Shown: positions 47,764 through 56,750 of the stretch, one piece after another
How positions within the stretch are numbered: the stretch's first letter is position 1
Layout of the letters: each line of letters begins with the position of its first letter
NCBI GenBank assembly: GCA_965200355.1
Contig: OZ241351.1
Span: 2,108,001-2,172,000 of the forward strand
From: Bin18 sp965200355
GTDB lineage: Bacteria > Desulfobacterota > Binatia > Bin18
Reading direction: 5' to 3'
Length of the DNA: 64,000 nucleotides
Program-made: the position numbers and the translations under genes
Notes under the pieces: model-generated
Told to the model about the DNA's origin: nothing
The model's database searches: none
What the model saw: the letters and a program-made list of their open reading frames with translations, nothing else

Positions 47764-48666
47764 TTAACCGAAAAATTCCTCGACATTGCCGGAAACGACC
47801 GGAACACGCTGAACGGCATTATTCCGAAAGACCCGAAACAAAACGGTCTCGCCGGCCGGCCGGCTCCAGAGATGTTCATAAAAGGCGCGGCGGTCGGCTA
47901 TCTCTTTCTCGTCGATGGCGAGGACTACATCCCCGGCTTTCAGGCCCGATTTGGCCCCTGGACCGTCGGAGAGCAGGCCGGCGATAACGAGATGGTCTTT
48001 GACTGTATACGAATACATGCCGATCCAAGCCCGCGAGGGCCGGCTGACGCGCCGTCCATAGCGCAGGAGTTCGTCTTGATGCTCGGTGAAGTGCTCAACC
48101 GGAATAGCCAGGGAAAACTTGCCGATTTCATTGAGATTGAGGGACACGACGCCGACCATACGGCCCCGCATATCAAACATGGGGCCGCCGCCTAAGCCCG
48201 GATTCATAGCCGTACTCGTCAACGCTCGCTCCAGGCTATATTCCCAGTAGGCATCAAAATGGGAAACCGAAGTGAGTCCACCGCCATTCACCCGTCGGCC
48301 ATTTTCTTCCCCTGCGCAGGCGACCAGGAAAACCTCATCGCCGGCCTGCAAGGCTGTGGAGGACTGAAGGGGGACAACCGGGAAACCGGCTTGGGGGACT
48401 TTGAGGACGGCAATACCACTCGCAAAATCCTGGGCGACCACTTCGGCTTCGAGTTGGGTGTTATCAATCATGCTGACGTGTACCTGAGACGCGCCAGTCA
48501 CAATATAATTAACGGTCAGAATATACCCGTCCGAACTCACCACTGCCCCGGACCCCATCCGCTCAGTGCCTAATAGTTGAGCAGATTGGTGCTGTGCGGG
48601 AACGGTGACCTGAATGGCAACCGTTGAAGGAATCACTTGTTCAATAAGCCTGACCGAAGCGTTCAC
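47764..48666 (-). CDS. HtrA-like protein with replaced catalytic triad
   Basis: 300-residue S1C-type fold: trypsin-like domain 1-200 and PDZ domain 205-290 (WIGMY, DGPGAKSGLKAGDVVLAI). In HtrA/DegP proteases the triad lies in TNxHVV, sDLAVLKI and NPGNSGGP. Here the matching segments are TVNYIV (His to Tyr54), SGIAVLKV (Asp to Gly84) and NPGLGGGP (Ser to Gly159). All three positions are changed while the folds around them are kept, so this is a pseudoprotease rather than decay. No signal peptide is visible, suggesting a cytosolic chaperone or binding role. Confidence 0.85.
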   Translation of the reverse strand: MNASVRLIEQVIPSTVAIQVTVPAQHQSAQLLGTERMGSGAVVSSDGYILTVNYIVTGASQVHVSMIDNTQLEAEVVAQDFASGIAVLKVPQAGFPVVPLQSSTALQAGDEVFLVACAGEENGRRVNGGGLTSVSHFDAYWEYSLERALTSTAMNPGLGGGPMFDMRGRMVGVVSLNLNEIGKFSLAIPVEHFTEHQDELLRYGRRVSRPSRAWIGMYSYTVKDHLVIAGLLSDGPGAKSGLKAGDVVLAIDEKEIADRRAFYEHLWSRPAGETVLFRVFRNNAVQRVPVVSGNVEEFFG

Positions 48667-48742
48667 GCTGTCCCCTTTGAGCCTGCAAAGTTAACAATAA
48701 CTAATGCCTCACCTGTGTGAAAGCAACCCCAGGGAGGGGCGG

Positions 48743-48788
48743 GTGGCTAGGGGCTAGGGGCTAGTGGTTAGTGGTTAGTGGTTAGTGG
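48743..48788. repeat. Heptanucleotide tandem repeat array
   Basis: Six and a half heptamers: GTGGCTA, GGGGCTA twice, GTGGTTA three times, then GTGG. It is the reverse complement of the CACTARC unit in the RM gene at 20618-20652. Similar short tandem heptamers are known from cyanobacteria (STRR). A single related copy GCCACTAGCC occurs at 48828-48837. The gap 48667-48889 has no gene. Confidence 0.85.
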
Positions 48789-48889
48789 GGCAGGGGCTGA
48801 AGAGAGGAAACTGCAAATGAGTCACCAGCCACTAGCCTCCCGTGTCAAGACGCGCTACACGTCTGACCCAGGGGAGTAGACATACCGTG

Positions 48890-51076
48890 ATGGAACATTC
48901 GACCGAGCCGCACACATCGACCCTGTCCGAGTATGAATCCAAGCGGGTGATTGCCAGATACGGGGGCACGATTTCTCAAGAAATCCTGGTCCAGAACCCA
49001 TCCGAGGCTGGACCGGCGGCGGCGGAGATTGGGTGTTCGGTTGTGGTGAAACTGTGCGGGGCGCGCATTACGCACAAGACCGAACGGCAGCTCGTCCGCC
49101 TCGGGCTTGATACGGTCCAGGCGGTTGAGCGGGCGGCGCGCGACCTGTGGGCACAGCGTCGGGAGGACGACGGAGAGGTCGGTCTGCTCGTGGCCGAGAT
49201 GGTGGTCGGCAAGCGAGAGTTGATCGCCGGTATGGTCCGCGACCCCCAGTTTGGTCCGTGCGTACTCCTGGGACTGGGCGGCATTCTGACCGAAGCGCTC
49301 GGCGATGTGGTCTTTGCCCTGGCCCCGCTTTCCCCCACCCAGGCGCGCGTCATGCTTGAGGGGATGCGGTTCAAACATCTGCTCACCCAGCCGTTCCGTG
49401 GCGAGGAGCCGGTTGATCTCGATGCCTTGGCCGCTCTCCTGGTTGGGCTGGGCCGTCTGGCTGTAGAACGGCCTGACATTGAGAGCGTTGACGTGAACCC
49501 GCTGATTGTTGTCAAGGGAAAACCCATTGCGGTTGATGCCTTGATTGTCACGAATACGACACCCCGCACCAGACCAACCGTTCAGAGGCGCGCTCCTGAA
49601 GACATCCTGGAACGCTTCCGCCCCCTGTTTCACCCGCGCGGCGTCATCGTTGCCGGGGCGTCCTCACATCCGGGGAAATTCGGCTTTGTCTCTTTGCATA
49701 ACCTCAGACGCTTTGGGTATCGGGGCAAAATTTTTCCGGTCAATCGCGATGGCGCGGAGATTCTGGGCCAGCCGACCTACCGGACGGTAGAGGAGATTCC
49801 GCCGGACCAGGCCGACCTCGTTTTTGTGTGTACCCCTGCCGCGGCCAACGTCACCCTGCTGCGTTCCTGTGCCAAAATTGGCGTGCGGGCCGCCTTTGTC
49901 GCTAGTGGCGGCTATCGGGAGGCCGGCGCGGCCGGCCAACGCCTGGAAAACGAACTCGTCGAAACCGCTGAGGAACTCGACCTGCTGCTGGCCGGGCCGA
50001 ACGGTCAAGGGGTGATCTCGACGCCGGTATCCATGTGTGCCCAAATTGTGGCACCATATCCGCCGGCGGGTCGCCTGTCCGTTGTGAGTCAGAGCGGGAA
50101 CCTGCTATCGGCCTTCTTGAACTACGCTGTCCAGACTGGCGTTGGCGTGAGCAAGGCCGTGTCTGCCGGCAACTCGGCCCACACCAATATCGCTGATTAC
50201 CTGGAATACTTCGCGGCTGACCCGGAAACCGCGGTCGTTCTGGCCTATCTTGAAGGCGTGCCTGACGGTCCTCATTTCATTGACGCCGTTCGCAGTCTCA
50301 CCCCGCGCAAACCTTTGGTGCTGGTAAAAGGCGGGGCGGCGACAGAGGGACAGCGGGCGGCCTTATCGCATACCGGTTCCCTGGCAACAGACGACCGCGT
50401 CTTTGACGGGCTGTGTCGCCAGTTTGGCGTCCTGCGCGCCCCGACGATTGAACACGCCTTTGAGTGGGCGGCCACCCTGGCGACCCAACCGCTCCCGCAA
50501 GGCCGGCGGGTTGTGGTCTTGACCACCGTTGGGGGCTGGGGCGTGCTGACCGCAGATGCCTGCGCCCAGGCCGGGCTTGACCTTATCCCTCTCCCCCACG
50601 ACCTCATTGAGACGATTAGTACCCTGGTCCCGGCCCGCTGGAGCCACAATAATCCGGTTGATCTGGCCGGCGGCGAGACCCGGGATACGGTCCCTCAAGT
50701 CCTTGATCTGATCTGTGGGCATCCCGAGGTCGATGCTGTGCTGCATCTTGGCCTGGGTATCCAGGCCGCAACCGCCCACAGCTTTAAGGGGGGCGACTTC
50801 TACCCGGACCACGGCTTGGCGCGTATGGCCGGATTCCACGAAAACCAGGAGCGGCGCTATGCCGCCGCCGCAGCCGCAGCCGCAGACAAGCATCACAAGC
50901 CCGTCCTCACCACCACCGAACTCGTCTATACGGCTTGGGAGTATGCCAACGCCGGCCCCCTGGCTGTCCGTGAAGCCGGCCGCGTGTGTTATCCGAGTGC
51001 CCACCGGGCGGTTGCCGCACTCCAGGCCGCGCTGGCGTATGCGGAGTTTCGTCGGCGTTCTGATACGACCGGCTGA
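48890..51076 (+). CDS. ADP-forming acyl/acetyl-CoA synthetase, ATP-grasp first
   Basis: 728 residues from ATG 48890. Domain order: ATP-grasp subunit about 1-220 (starting TLSEYESKRVIARYGG), then CoA-binding Rossmann about 240-375 (RGVIVAGASSHPGKFGFVSL), then two ligase-type domains with the phosphohistidine in ALSHTGSLATDD near 502. This is the fused ACD arrangement with the beta part first. The enzyme forms ATP from acyl-CoA (or the reverse). Substrate not readable. It is followed by amidohydrolases of aromatic-acid type, suggesting a catabolic cluster. Confidence 0.87.
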   Translation: MEHSTEPHTSTLSEYESKRVIARYGGTISQEILVQNPSEAGPAAAEIGCSVVVKLCGARITHKTERQLVRLGLDTVQAVERAARDLWAQRREDDGEVGLLVAEMVVGKRELIAGMVRDPQFGPCVLLGLGGILTEALGDVVFALAPLSPTQARVMLEGMRFKHLLTQPFRGEEPVDLDALAALLVGLGRLAVERPDIESVDVNPLIVVKGKPIAVDALIVTNTTPRTRPTVQRRAPEDILERFRPLFHPRGVIVAGASSHPGKFGFVSLHNLRRFGYRGKIFPVNRDGAEILGQPTYRTVEEIPPDQADLVFVCTPAAANVTLLRSCAKIGVRAAFVASGGYREAGAAGQRLENELVETAEELDLLLAGPNGQGVISTPVSMCAQIVAPYPPAGRLSVVSQSGNLLSAFLNYAVQTGVGVSKAVSAGNSAHTNIADYLEYFAADPETAVVLAYLEGVPDGPHFIDAVRSLTPRKPLVLVKGGAATEGQRAALSHTGSLATDDRVFDGLCRQFGVLRAPTIEHAFEWAATLATQPLPQGRRVVVLTTVGGWGVLTADACAQAGLDLIPLPHDLIETISTLVPARWSHNNPVDLAGGETRDTVPQVLDLICGHPEVDAVLHLGLGIQAATAHSFKGGDFYPDHGLARMAGFHENQERRYAAAAAAAADKHHKPVLTTTELVYTAWEYANAGPLAVREAGRVCYPSAHRAVAALQAALAYAEFRRRSDTTG

Positions 51077-51106
51077 GCAGCTGGAAAAAAGACTCAGGAG
51101 GGGAAG

Positions 51107-52203
51107 ATGAGACCTGACTATACCGTGATTGACGCCGATGGGCATGTCGATGAGAAGGCCGTCAATGGGTTGATTTGCTGCCCGCGCTATCACAAGGATG
51201 CGCCCTGTTGGGTCAGCTACCCGGACGGGCGCAAACATCTGGTGGTTGAGGGGAAAATGTGGCCCAGCCGGCGCGATTTCTACGGCCAGCTCGGCATGTG
51301 GCCCGAGCCCAAAAAGCCAGACCACCAATGGGGCTGGGACCGTGCCGGGATGCAGGACCCGCACAAGCGGATCCCCGATATGGACCTCGAAGGAATCGAC
51401 ATCGCTGTCCTGTTCGGGACCTTTATTGGTCTTGGGGCCGCGGCGTCCATTGAAGACCCCGGTCTGGGTCTGGCCGTCTCCGTCGCCTATAACAACTGGC
51501 TGGCTGCATACTGCAAACCCTACGCCAACCGCCTCAAAGGGATCGCCATGATTCCCATGCAGGACCCGGAGGCGGCTCGGGGCGAGATCAGACGGACGGT
51601 CGAACAACTGGGCATGGTCGGGGTCCAGGTCCTGACGAATTTCGGGGGCAAGCTCCTGCACGAAGCCGAGTTTGATCCGATTTGGGAAGAAGCCCAGGGG
51701 CTGGGGGTCCCCATTTGCGCGCATATCATCTCCACCAACTCCGCCGGTGTTGACCGCTTTGATCGCTACGTGTTCAAGCACGCCTTTTATGCGCTTGATA
51801 CGTGCTGGCCGTGGCCTCGTTTGCCTCTGGGGGCATTTTAGAGCGATTCCCACGACTGAAAGTCGCCTTTATGGAAGCCGGCGCTGGCTGGGTCCCGTGG
51901 ATGATGGACCGGCTCCACGAGCACTATGAGCTACTGCCGCAGCAAATGCCCTGGCAGCAGCGCAGCCCCGAAGACTGGATTCGGAGCGAAAACTGCTTTT
52001 TTGCGGTCGAGCCAGACGAAAAGACCATTCCGTTCGTGGCCCAACTGATCGGAGAAGAACGGCTCATCTATGCCTCGGACTACTCGCATTGGGACTGCAT
52101 GTGCCCGGATTCGGTCAAAGCCATCTATGAGCGGACGGGTATATCAGACCGACTGAAGAAGAAAATTTTGAGTGAGAATGCCGCCCGCTTATTCAACCTC
52201 TGA
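51107..52203 (+). pseudogene. Amidohydrolase (ACMSD/decarboxylase-like) with frameshift
   Basis: TIM-barrel amidohydrolase-2 protein split by a frameshift. The first frame (51107-51841) covers DADGHVDE (metal ligands), GIDIAVLFGTF and GVPICAHIIS, then loses homology after YALDT. From 51802 the frame shifted by one base continues with LAVASFASGGILERFPRLKV and SDYSHWD, which includes the last metal Asp. One missing base near 51799-51803 would explain both halves, giving about 365 residues. The break may be real or an assembly error. The tail overlaps the convergent gene by 15 bases. Confidence 0.85.
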
Positions 52204-53670
52204 ACGCGGGGGGCCGGCTGCCTGCCCCTCCGTCACCAACGTCCGTGCCTGAGATTCTACGACCGTTCCCGTAAAGAAGTCTGGATTGACTGCGCTCCAG
52301 AAGCGGACGGGATTGGCGAACACAAAATCCCGGAAATTATCGTCCGTCATCACCCCGTCTTCAACGCTTTCATACGCCTCGGGCAATACCCCGGCCATGT
52401 CTGGCACGTCGAAGTGGCCAATGTCCGAGCCAAACAGCGCGTTGATCTGGGCGCCATAGGGATTGACGCTGGTGTTGAAGGCCCAGGCGTTCAGCGGGTC
52501 GTCGGCCTCACAGCCAAAATAGAAATGCGGGACGAACAGGTCGCGGATGTCTTCGGCCCGCTCAATCCCGCACGGCGCAAAATCGTCGAGCTTTTCCGGC
52601 TCCTTGGTCAGCAGGCCGAGATGGGCCTGGGTCGCGTGCTGGCCCAGTTTTTCCACTGCCGCGGACGACCCATATCGCTGGAACAAATCAAGGAGCATTT
52701 CCTGGTTCAGATTGGCGGGATTCACATGCTCTAGCGCTTTGGGATTGCGAATTTTCCAGTGCCCGATGAGGTCGCTATACAGGCCGCAGGCCCACCCCAC
52801 GCCGCCTTCTAAAAAGGCAAAGCGCAGTGCGGGGAAACGCCGTGTGACGCCGTTCATGAAGATGGATTTACAGACCGCCTCTCCGGCCTGGGCAAAATGG
52901 CCGATATGGTTGTACACAAAATTGGAAATCGAGGCCCGCATCCCAATGCCGGACGAAGCCGAGTGAAAGCTGGGCGGAATGCCCACTTCGAGGCATTTCG
53001 CCCAGACCGGGTCATAATCATGCGCACTGTCGATGCCCAGGGTGTCGTGCCAGATTGCATACCGGCCAGCCTCGGGCGTCTGGCGTGCCACCGCCGGAAC
53101 CTGACGCCGAATGAGGCTCGAGAGCATGGCGACCTTAAAACCCTTGCTCTTGATGAACTCGAGCTCTTCAATCGCTTCCTGCGGGGTAAACATCGGCACC
53201 ACCGCGGCCGGCGTCAGGCGGTCTTCCAGGCCGGCGAACTGATCGGCGGTATACAGATTAAACGCCCGGCAGGCCGCCCGCCGCACTTCATCATCGCGTA
53301 GAAACGGCGCAAACAGCGCGCCTCCGGTCGGGTAGATCACCCCAAAGTCGATGCCGAATTCATCCAGGCGTTCGTAGAGCAGCTTGGGCAGCATGGCGGT
53401 CGCGCGGTCGCGCGTATTCTTGGTCGGCACCCCCCACCAGGCCGGCTGAAGCATACGCCGGTCGCGGCGTTCTTCTTCCGAGAGCCCCGCCCATTTCTTA
53501 TTCCCAAACTGGTTGGCGACCTTGGTATAGCGCTCAACCACGCGCGCTCCCGCGACCGCGTGTAAATAATCCAGGGCCGCCGGCTCAAACTCGATCCAGT
53601 GACCGTCCGAGTCAATAACCGGGTGGTTCAGTTGTGCGTGAATGTGCTCGGCTGTGTGATGTGACGACAT
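52189..53670 (-). CDS. Amidohydrolase family protein (metal-dependent)
   Basis: 493 residues from ATG 53670 with SD GGGAGGGAG. N-terminal IDSDGHWIE near residues 20-28 carries the D-x-H-like metal pattern (DSDGHW); LTPAAVVPMFTPQEAIEELEF near 165-185; PSFHSASSG and FGSDIGHFDVPDMAGVLPEAY near 410-430 supply further ligands. Same superfamily as the convergent gene; substrates in this group include 2-amino-3-carboxymuconate semialdehyde and hydroxybenzoates. Metal ligands are intact, so it should be active. Confidence 0.88.
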   Translation of the reverse strand: MSSHHTAEHIHAQLNHPVIDSDGHWIEFEPAALDYLHAVAGARVVERYTKVANQFGNKKWAGLSEEERRDRRMLQPAWWGVPTKNTRDRATAMLPKLLYERLDEFGIDFGVIYPTGGALFAPFLRDDEVRRAACRAFNLYTADQFAGLEDRLTPAAVVPMFTPQEAIEELEFIKSKGFKVAMLSSLIRRQVPAVARQTPEAGRYAIWHDTLGIDSAHDYDPVWAKCLEVGIPPSFHSASSGIGMRASISNFVYNHIGHFAQAGEAVCKSIFMNGVTRRFPALRFAFLEGGVGWACGLYSDLIGHWKIRNPKALEHVNPANLNQEMLLDLFQRYGSSAAVEKLGQHATQAHLGLLTKEPEKLDDFAPCGIERAEDIRDLFVPHFYFGCEADDPLNAWAFNTSVNPYGAQINALFGSDIGHFDVPDMAGVLPEAYESVEDGVMTDDNFRDFVFANPVRFWSAVNPDFFTGTVVESQARTLVTEGQAAGPPRSEVE

Positions 53671-53865
53671 CGGCTCCCTCCCTGGGCGGATTAGAAAATA
53701 TAGCAGAATCAAATTATTCTGAGATGTGTTGTAGCAGGGTCAGGAGGAGGGGAAAATATGTTGCGGTAGAAACGGACTCCCTCCATGACCATCCTGACGA
53801 GAGAGAAGAGTATAGGGCTGTTCAGGTTTGTTGCGTTTGCCGGTTGCTTCTATTATGAGTCCGAT

Positions 53866-54073
53866 ATGCTGACTGAACCCGAAGGGGCTGAATATCCAGC
53901 ATCCGCCTCTGACCCGTGGCCAGATATGGAGCGCTCTTGCCTATTATTATGACCATCAGAACGAGCTTGATCGGGTTATTCAAACCCCGCTCTCTCAGGG
54001 TGATACCATAAAAGCCAGTCTCGGCCCGTCTCTGATTCAGGAAAAGTTAAAAGGGTTAGGCTTACGGCCGTGA
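53866..54073 (+). pseudogene. DUF433 antitoxin remnant
   Basis: The frame from ATG 53866 gives LTEPEGAEYP; after a shift near 53899-53908 the next frame reads PLTRGQIWSALAYYYDHQ then NELDRVIQT and ends at 54073. Together this is the DUF433 pattern (TPEEIAxxYPxLTxxQIxAALAYYxxH). The N-terminal half is missing and the frame is broken. No partner toxin is recognisable. The rest of the gap 53671-54157 contains nothing else I can support; it is more AT-rich than its neighbours. Confidence 0.6.
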
Positions 54074-54157
54074 GCGTTCGGCGGTCTCCGTTTTGACAAT
54101 AAATTTGTCGTCCTCACCCGCTGGGAAAGGGCCTGGGGAAAAGCCCCGCTGGCTTCC

Positions 54158-54550
54158 TCACTTCTTGAGTTGCAGGGAGATGGAGTTCATGCAGTAGCGC
54201 TGTCCGGTGGGCGGTGGGCCGTCGTCAAAGACATGGCCGAGGTGGGCATCGCAAATGTTGCACAGCACTTCGGTTCGGATCATGCCGTGGCTATGGTCTG
54301 TTTCCAGCCGGACGCGGTCCGGCTGGACCGGTTCCCAGAAGCTGGGCCAGCCGCTGCCCGATTCGTATTTGGTGGATGAGTGAAACAAGTCGATGCCGCA
54401 ACACACGCAGGCATAAATACCCTCATCCTTGCAGGCGTTGTATGCGCCCGAGAACGGTCGCTCGGTCGCTTTCATCCGACAGACGGCAAACTGCTCGGGG
54501 GTGAGCTGCGCGCGCCATTCCTCTTCGGTCTTCTCTACTTTACTGCTCAT
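54158..54550 (-). CDS. msrB: Peptide-methionine (R)-S-oxide reductase
   Basis: Reduces R-methionine sulfoxide in proteins. 130 residues from ATG 54550 (SD AAGGAG). EWRAQLTPEQFAVCR near 13-27, zinc CxxC pairs CVCCGIDLF and CNICDAHLGH, substrate motif GSGWPSFWEP near 64-73 and catalytic Cys in RYCMNSISLQL at the end. The catalytic residue is Cys, not selenocysteine. No signal peptide. A longer frame to 54649 lacks a better start. Confidence 0.95.
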   Translation of the reverse strand: MSSKVEKTEEEWRAQLTPEQFAVCRMKATERPFSGAYNACKDEGIYACVCCGIDLFHSSTKYESGSGWPSFWEPVQPDRVRLETDHSHGMIRTEVLCNICDAHLGHVFDDGPPPTGQRYCMNSISLQLKK

Positions 54551-54650
54551 AGTGTCCGCTCCTTCGTTGGTCTGTACTCTTTGCTCCGGTCTGATAGCTT
54601 TACCTATATACCGCGAGAAGGACCCGGCGGGAAGAGTGCGGAGGAGCACG

Positions 54651-55574
54651 ATGAGTGGCGTAAAAATCGGTATCGGCTTTGGACAATGGAAGTATGGCTT
54701 ACCTGCCCCCGAACTCCTGTGCCGCAGCGCGGAGAGGGCCGAGGCCGCCGGGCTGGATTCGTTATGGTTGTCCGATCATATTGTGACCCTGAACCCCACG
54801 CTGGACATCGCCTGTCTGTTCGCCATGATTGCCGGCCGGACCTCGCGCCTGAGAATGGGGCCGAGCGTCTTTACCCTGCCGGCCCGACATCCGGTCCAGG
54901 TGGCCAAGACCTATGCCACCCTCGACTATCTTTCCAACGGGCGGATGATTATGGCCGTCGGGAGCGGGAACGACCCGCGCGATTTGGTCGCGTGTGGAGT
55001 GCCGCCCCAAGCCCGTGGCCGCCGCCTTGAAGAAGGGATCGAGATTCTGCGCAAGCTCTGGACCGAGACGCACGTGACGCATCGTGGGGAGTTCTACCAT
55101 TTTGAGGATGTGACGATTGAGCCCAGACCGAAGCAGGGCGCGCTCGATATTTGGATTGGCGGCAAGAGTGACGCGATTCTCAAACGGGTCGTTCGTCTGG
55201 GGGACGGCTGGTTTCCCGCCCTGACTTCCCCCAGCGAGTTTCAGCGCGATATGGAAAAGCTCAAGGCGTATGGGGAGGAGTATGGACGGACGATTGATCC
55301 GCGCGAGGCGGGTGTCCTGCTCTTTACCCATGTGTGCGACGACCGGGCCGCGGCCCTGAAAACGGTTGAGCCGTTTTTCCACGGCCTGCGGGTTGACCCG
55401 GAAGCGCTCAGGCGGCGTTCGCTGATCGGCTCAAGCCAGGACTGCGTGGAGCAGATTGCGCGCTTTGTCGAGGCCGGGTGCGATAAATTTGTGCTGCGGC
55501 CTATCTGCCCGCCGACTGACATTCCGTCTCAACTCGAACACTATGGACAAGACATCCTGCCTCATTTTGTGTAG
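54651..55574 (+). CDS. LLM-class flavin/F420-dependent oxidoreductase
   Basis: 307 residues from ATG 54651 (SD GGAGG). Luciferase-like TIM barrel: ERAEAAGLDSLWLSDHI near 25-41, TSRLRMGPSVFTLPARHP near 63-80, ATLDYLSNGRMIMAVGSGND near 89-108, PQARGRRLEEGIEIL near 117-131, and DIWIGGKSD near 162-170. In F420-using lineages these groups are often F420-dependent, and an F420:NADPH reductase exists at 43354, but FMN use cannot be excluded. It starts a plus-strand run with the HisC-like gene and possibly the GST. Confidence 0.85.
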   Translation: MSGVKIGIGFGQWKYGLPAPELLCRSAERAEAAGLDSLWLSDHIVTLNPTLDIACLFAMIAGRTSRLRMGPSVFTLPARHPVQVAKTYATLDYLSNGRMIMAVGSGNDPRDLVACGVPPQARGRRLEEGIEILRKLWTETHVTHRGEFYHFEDVTIEPRPKQGALDIWIGGKSDAILKRVVRLGDGWFPALTSPSEFQRDMEKLKAYGEEYGRTIDPREAGVLLFTHVCDDRAAALKTVEPFFHGLRVDPEALRRRSLIGSSQDCVEQIARFVEAGCDKFVLRPICPPTDIPSQLEHYGQDILPHFV

Positions 55575-55580
55575 GAGTTT

Positions 55581-56657
55581 ATGGAATCGCCGGCGGGTGC
55601 GGTCATGATTGAGGCCAGGTCTGAAATCGAACAGCTCGAGCCCTATGTTGCCCCGCTTGAAGGGCGGCGGCCCATGCTGCGGCTCGACTTTAATGAAAAT
55701 ACGATTGGTCCGAGCCCCAAAGTTGTTGCAGCTATTCGGCGTCTCCCTCCCAGTGCTTATGCGACCTATCCAGAATATGCCGGCCTGAACGAGGCGTATG
55801 CGGCGTCCATCAACGTCCCGGCCCGTTGCGTTGAGGCTTTTAATGGGGTTGATGCCGCCATTCGCACGATCTTTGAGGTCTATGGCGAAAAAGGGCGGGT
55901 CTTTCTGACAACCACGCCGACGTTCGGTTATTATAAACCGTGCGCGCTCCAGCATGGAATGCAACCGGAGGAAGTCTGGTATCCGGCGGATTTGCGTTTT
56001 CCGCTTGCGTCCATGCGTGAACGGCTCACGGCTCAGCCTCGGTTATGTTTTATCTGCAATCCCAACAATCCAACCGGCACGCTGCTCGAACCGCAGACCG
56101 TGCTGGAGTTGGCTCACGCTGCGCCTGATACCCTGGTCGTGGTGGACGAGTTATACGCGGATTTCACCAAGAAGTCGGTCCTGCCGGCCGGCCTTGAACT
56201 GGACAATATCGTCGTGCTTCAGTCCCTGTCCAAATCTGCCGGCCTGGCCGCGTTGCGCTTAGGCTTCGCCATTGGTCAGCCCGAGGTGGTGAGTCGGCTC
56301 AGCCGGGCCACCGGTCCCTATGATATTAACGCTTTCGCGGTGGTCGCCGGCAGAGCCGCGCTCGCCGACCGTGACTATATCGAGCAATACGTCCACCAGG
56401 TCCACACTGCCAGGGCATGGGTGACGCAACAGCTTCGGCGCTTGGGCGTGCGATATTTTGGACAAGGCGGCAATTATCTCCTCGTCTGGCCGCCACGAGA
56501 ATGCGAGGCGGTTGAAAGCGCACTGCGTGAGCAAGGCATCCTGGTCCGCAATATGCGAGGCAAGCCGGTGATTGACGGCAGCTTTCGGCTGAGCCTCGGG
56601 ACGCTCGAACAGATGCAGCAGTTCATGCAGGCGTTTGCCGAGGTCCTCGAGTCGTAG
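55581..56657 (+). CDS. Histidinol-phosphate-type aminotransferase
   Basis: 358-residue fold-type I aminotransferase. RLDFNENTIGPSP near 33-45, FNGVDAAIRTIFE near 88-100, ICNPNNPTGTLLEP near 153-166, VVDELYADF near 184-192, and PLP lysine in SLSKSAGLAALRLGFAIGQP near 215-234. Close to HisC, but enzymes of this pattern also act on phenylpyruvate-type or phosphonate substrates; no other his gene is nearby. AGGAG precedes ATG 55581; starts 6 bases after the LLM gene. Confidence 0.88.
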   Translation: MESPAGAVMIEARSEIEQLEPYVAPLEGRRPMLRLDFNENTIGPSPKVVAAIRRLPPSAYATYPEYAGLNEAYAASINVPARCVEAFNGVDAAIRTIFEVYGEKGRVFLTTTPTFGYYKPCALQHGMQPEEVWYPADLRFPLASMRERLTAQPRLCFICNPNNPTGTLLEPQTVLELAHAAPDTLVVVDELYADFTKKSVLPAGLELDNIVVLQSLSKSAGLAALRLGFAIGQPEVVSRLSRATGPYDINAFAVVAGRAALADRDYIEQYVHQVHTARAWVTQQLRRLGVRYFGQGGNYLLVWPPRECEAVESALREQGILVRNMRGKPVIDGSFRLSLGTLEQMQQFMQAFAEVLES

Positions 56658-56750
56658 CGCGCCGCCTTCCAGGCCAAGAGACTTGACGGAATCCCTCGGT
56701 CTTTCTAGGGTCAGGATGAAGGCTATGTATAATACGGAGAGGAGCCCAGT

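Noticed and set aside
47643..47987. Open frame with GAGAGGAGG before an ATG at 47670
   Set aside because: Most of it is antisense to the HtrA-like gene and its translation is Arg-rich and featureless.
54158..54550. MsrB as a second selenoprotein
   Set aside because: Catalytic codon in RYCMNS is Cys; no in-frame UGA.
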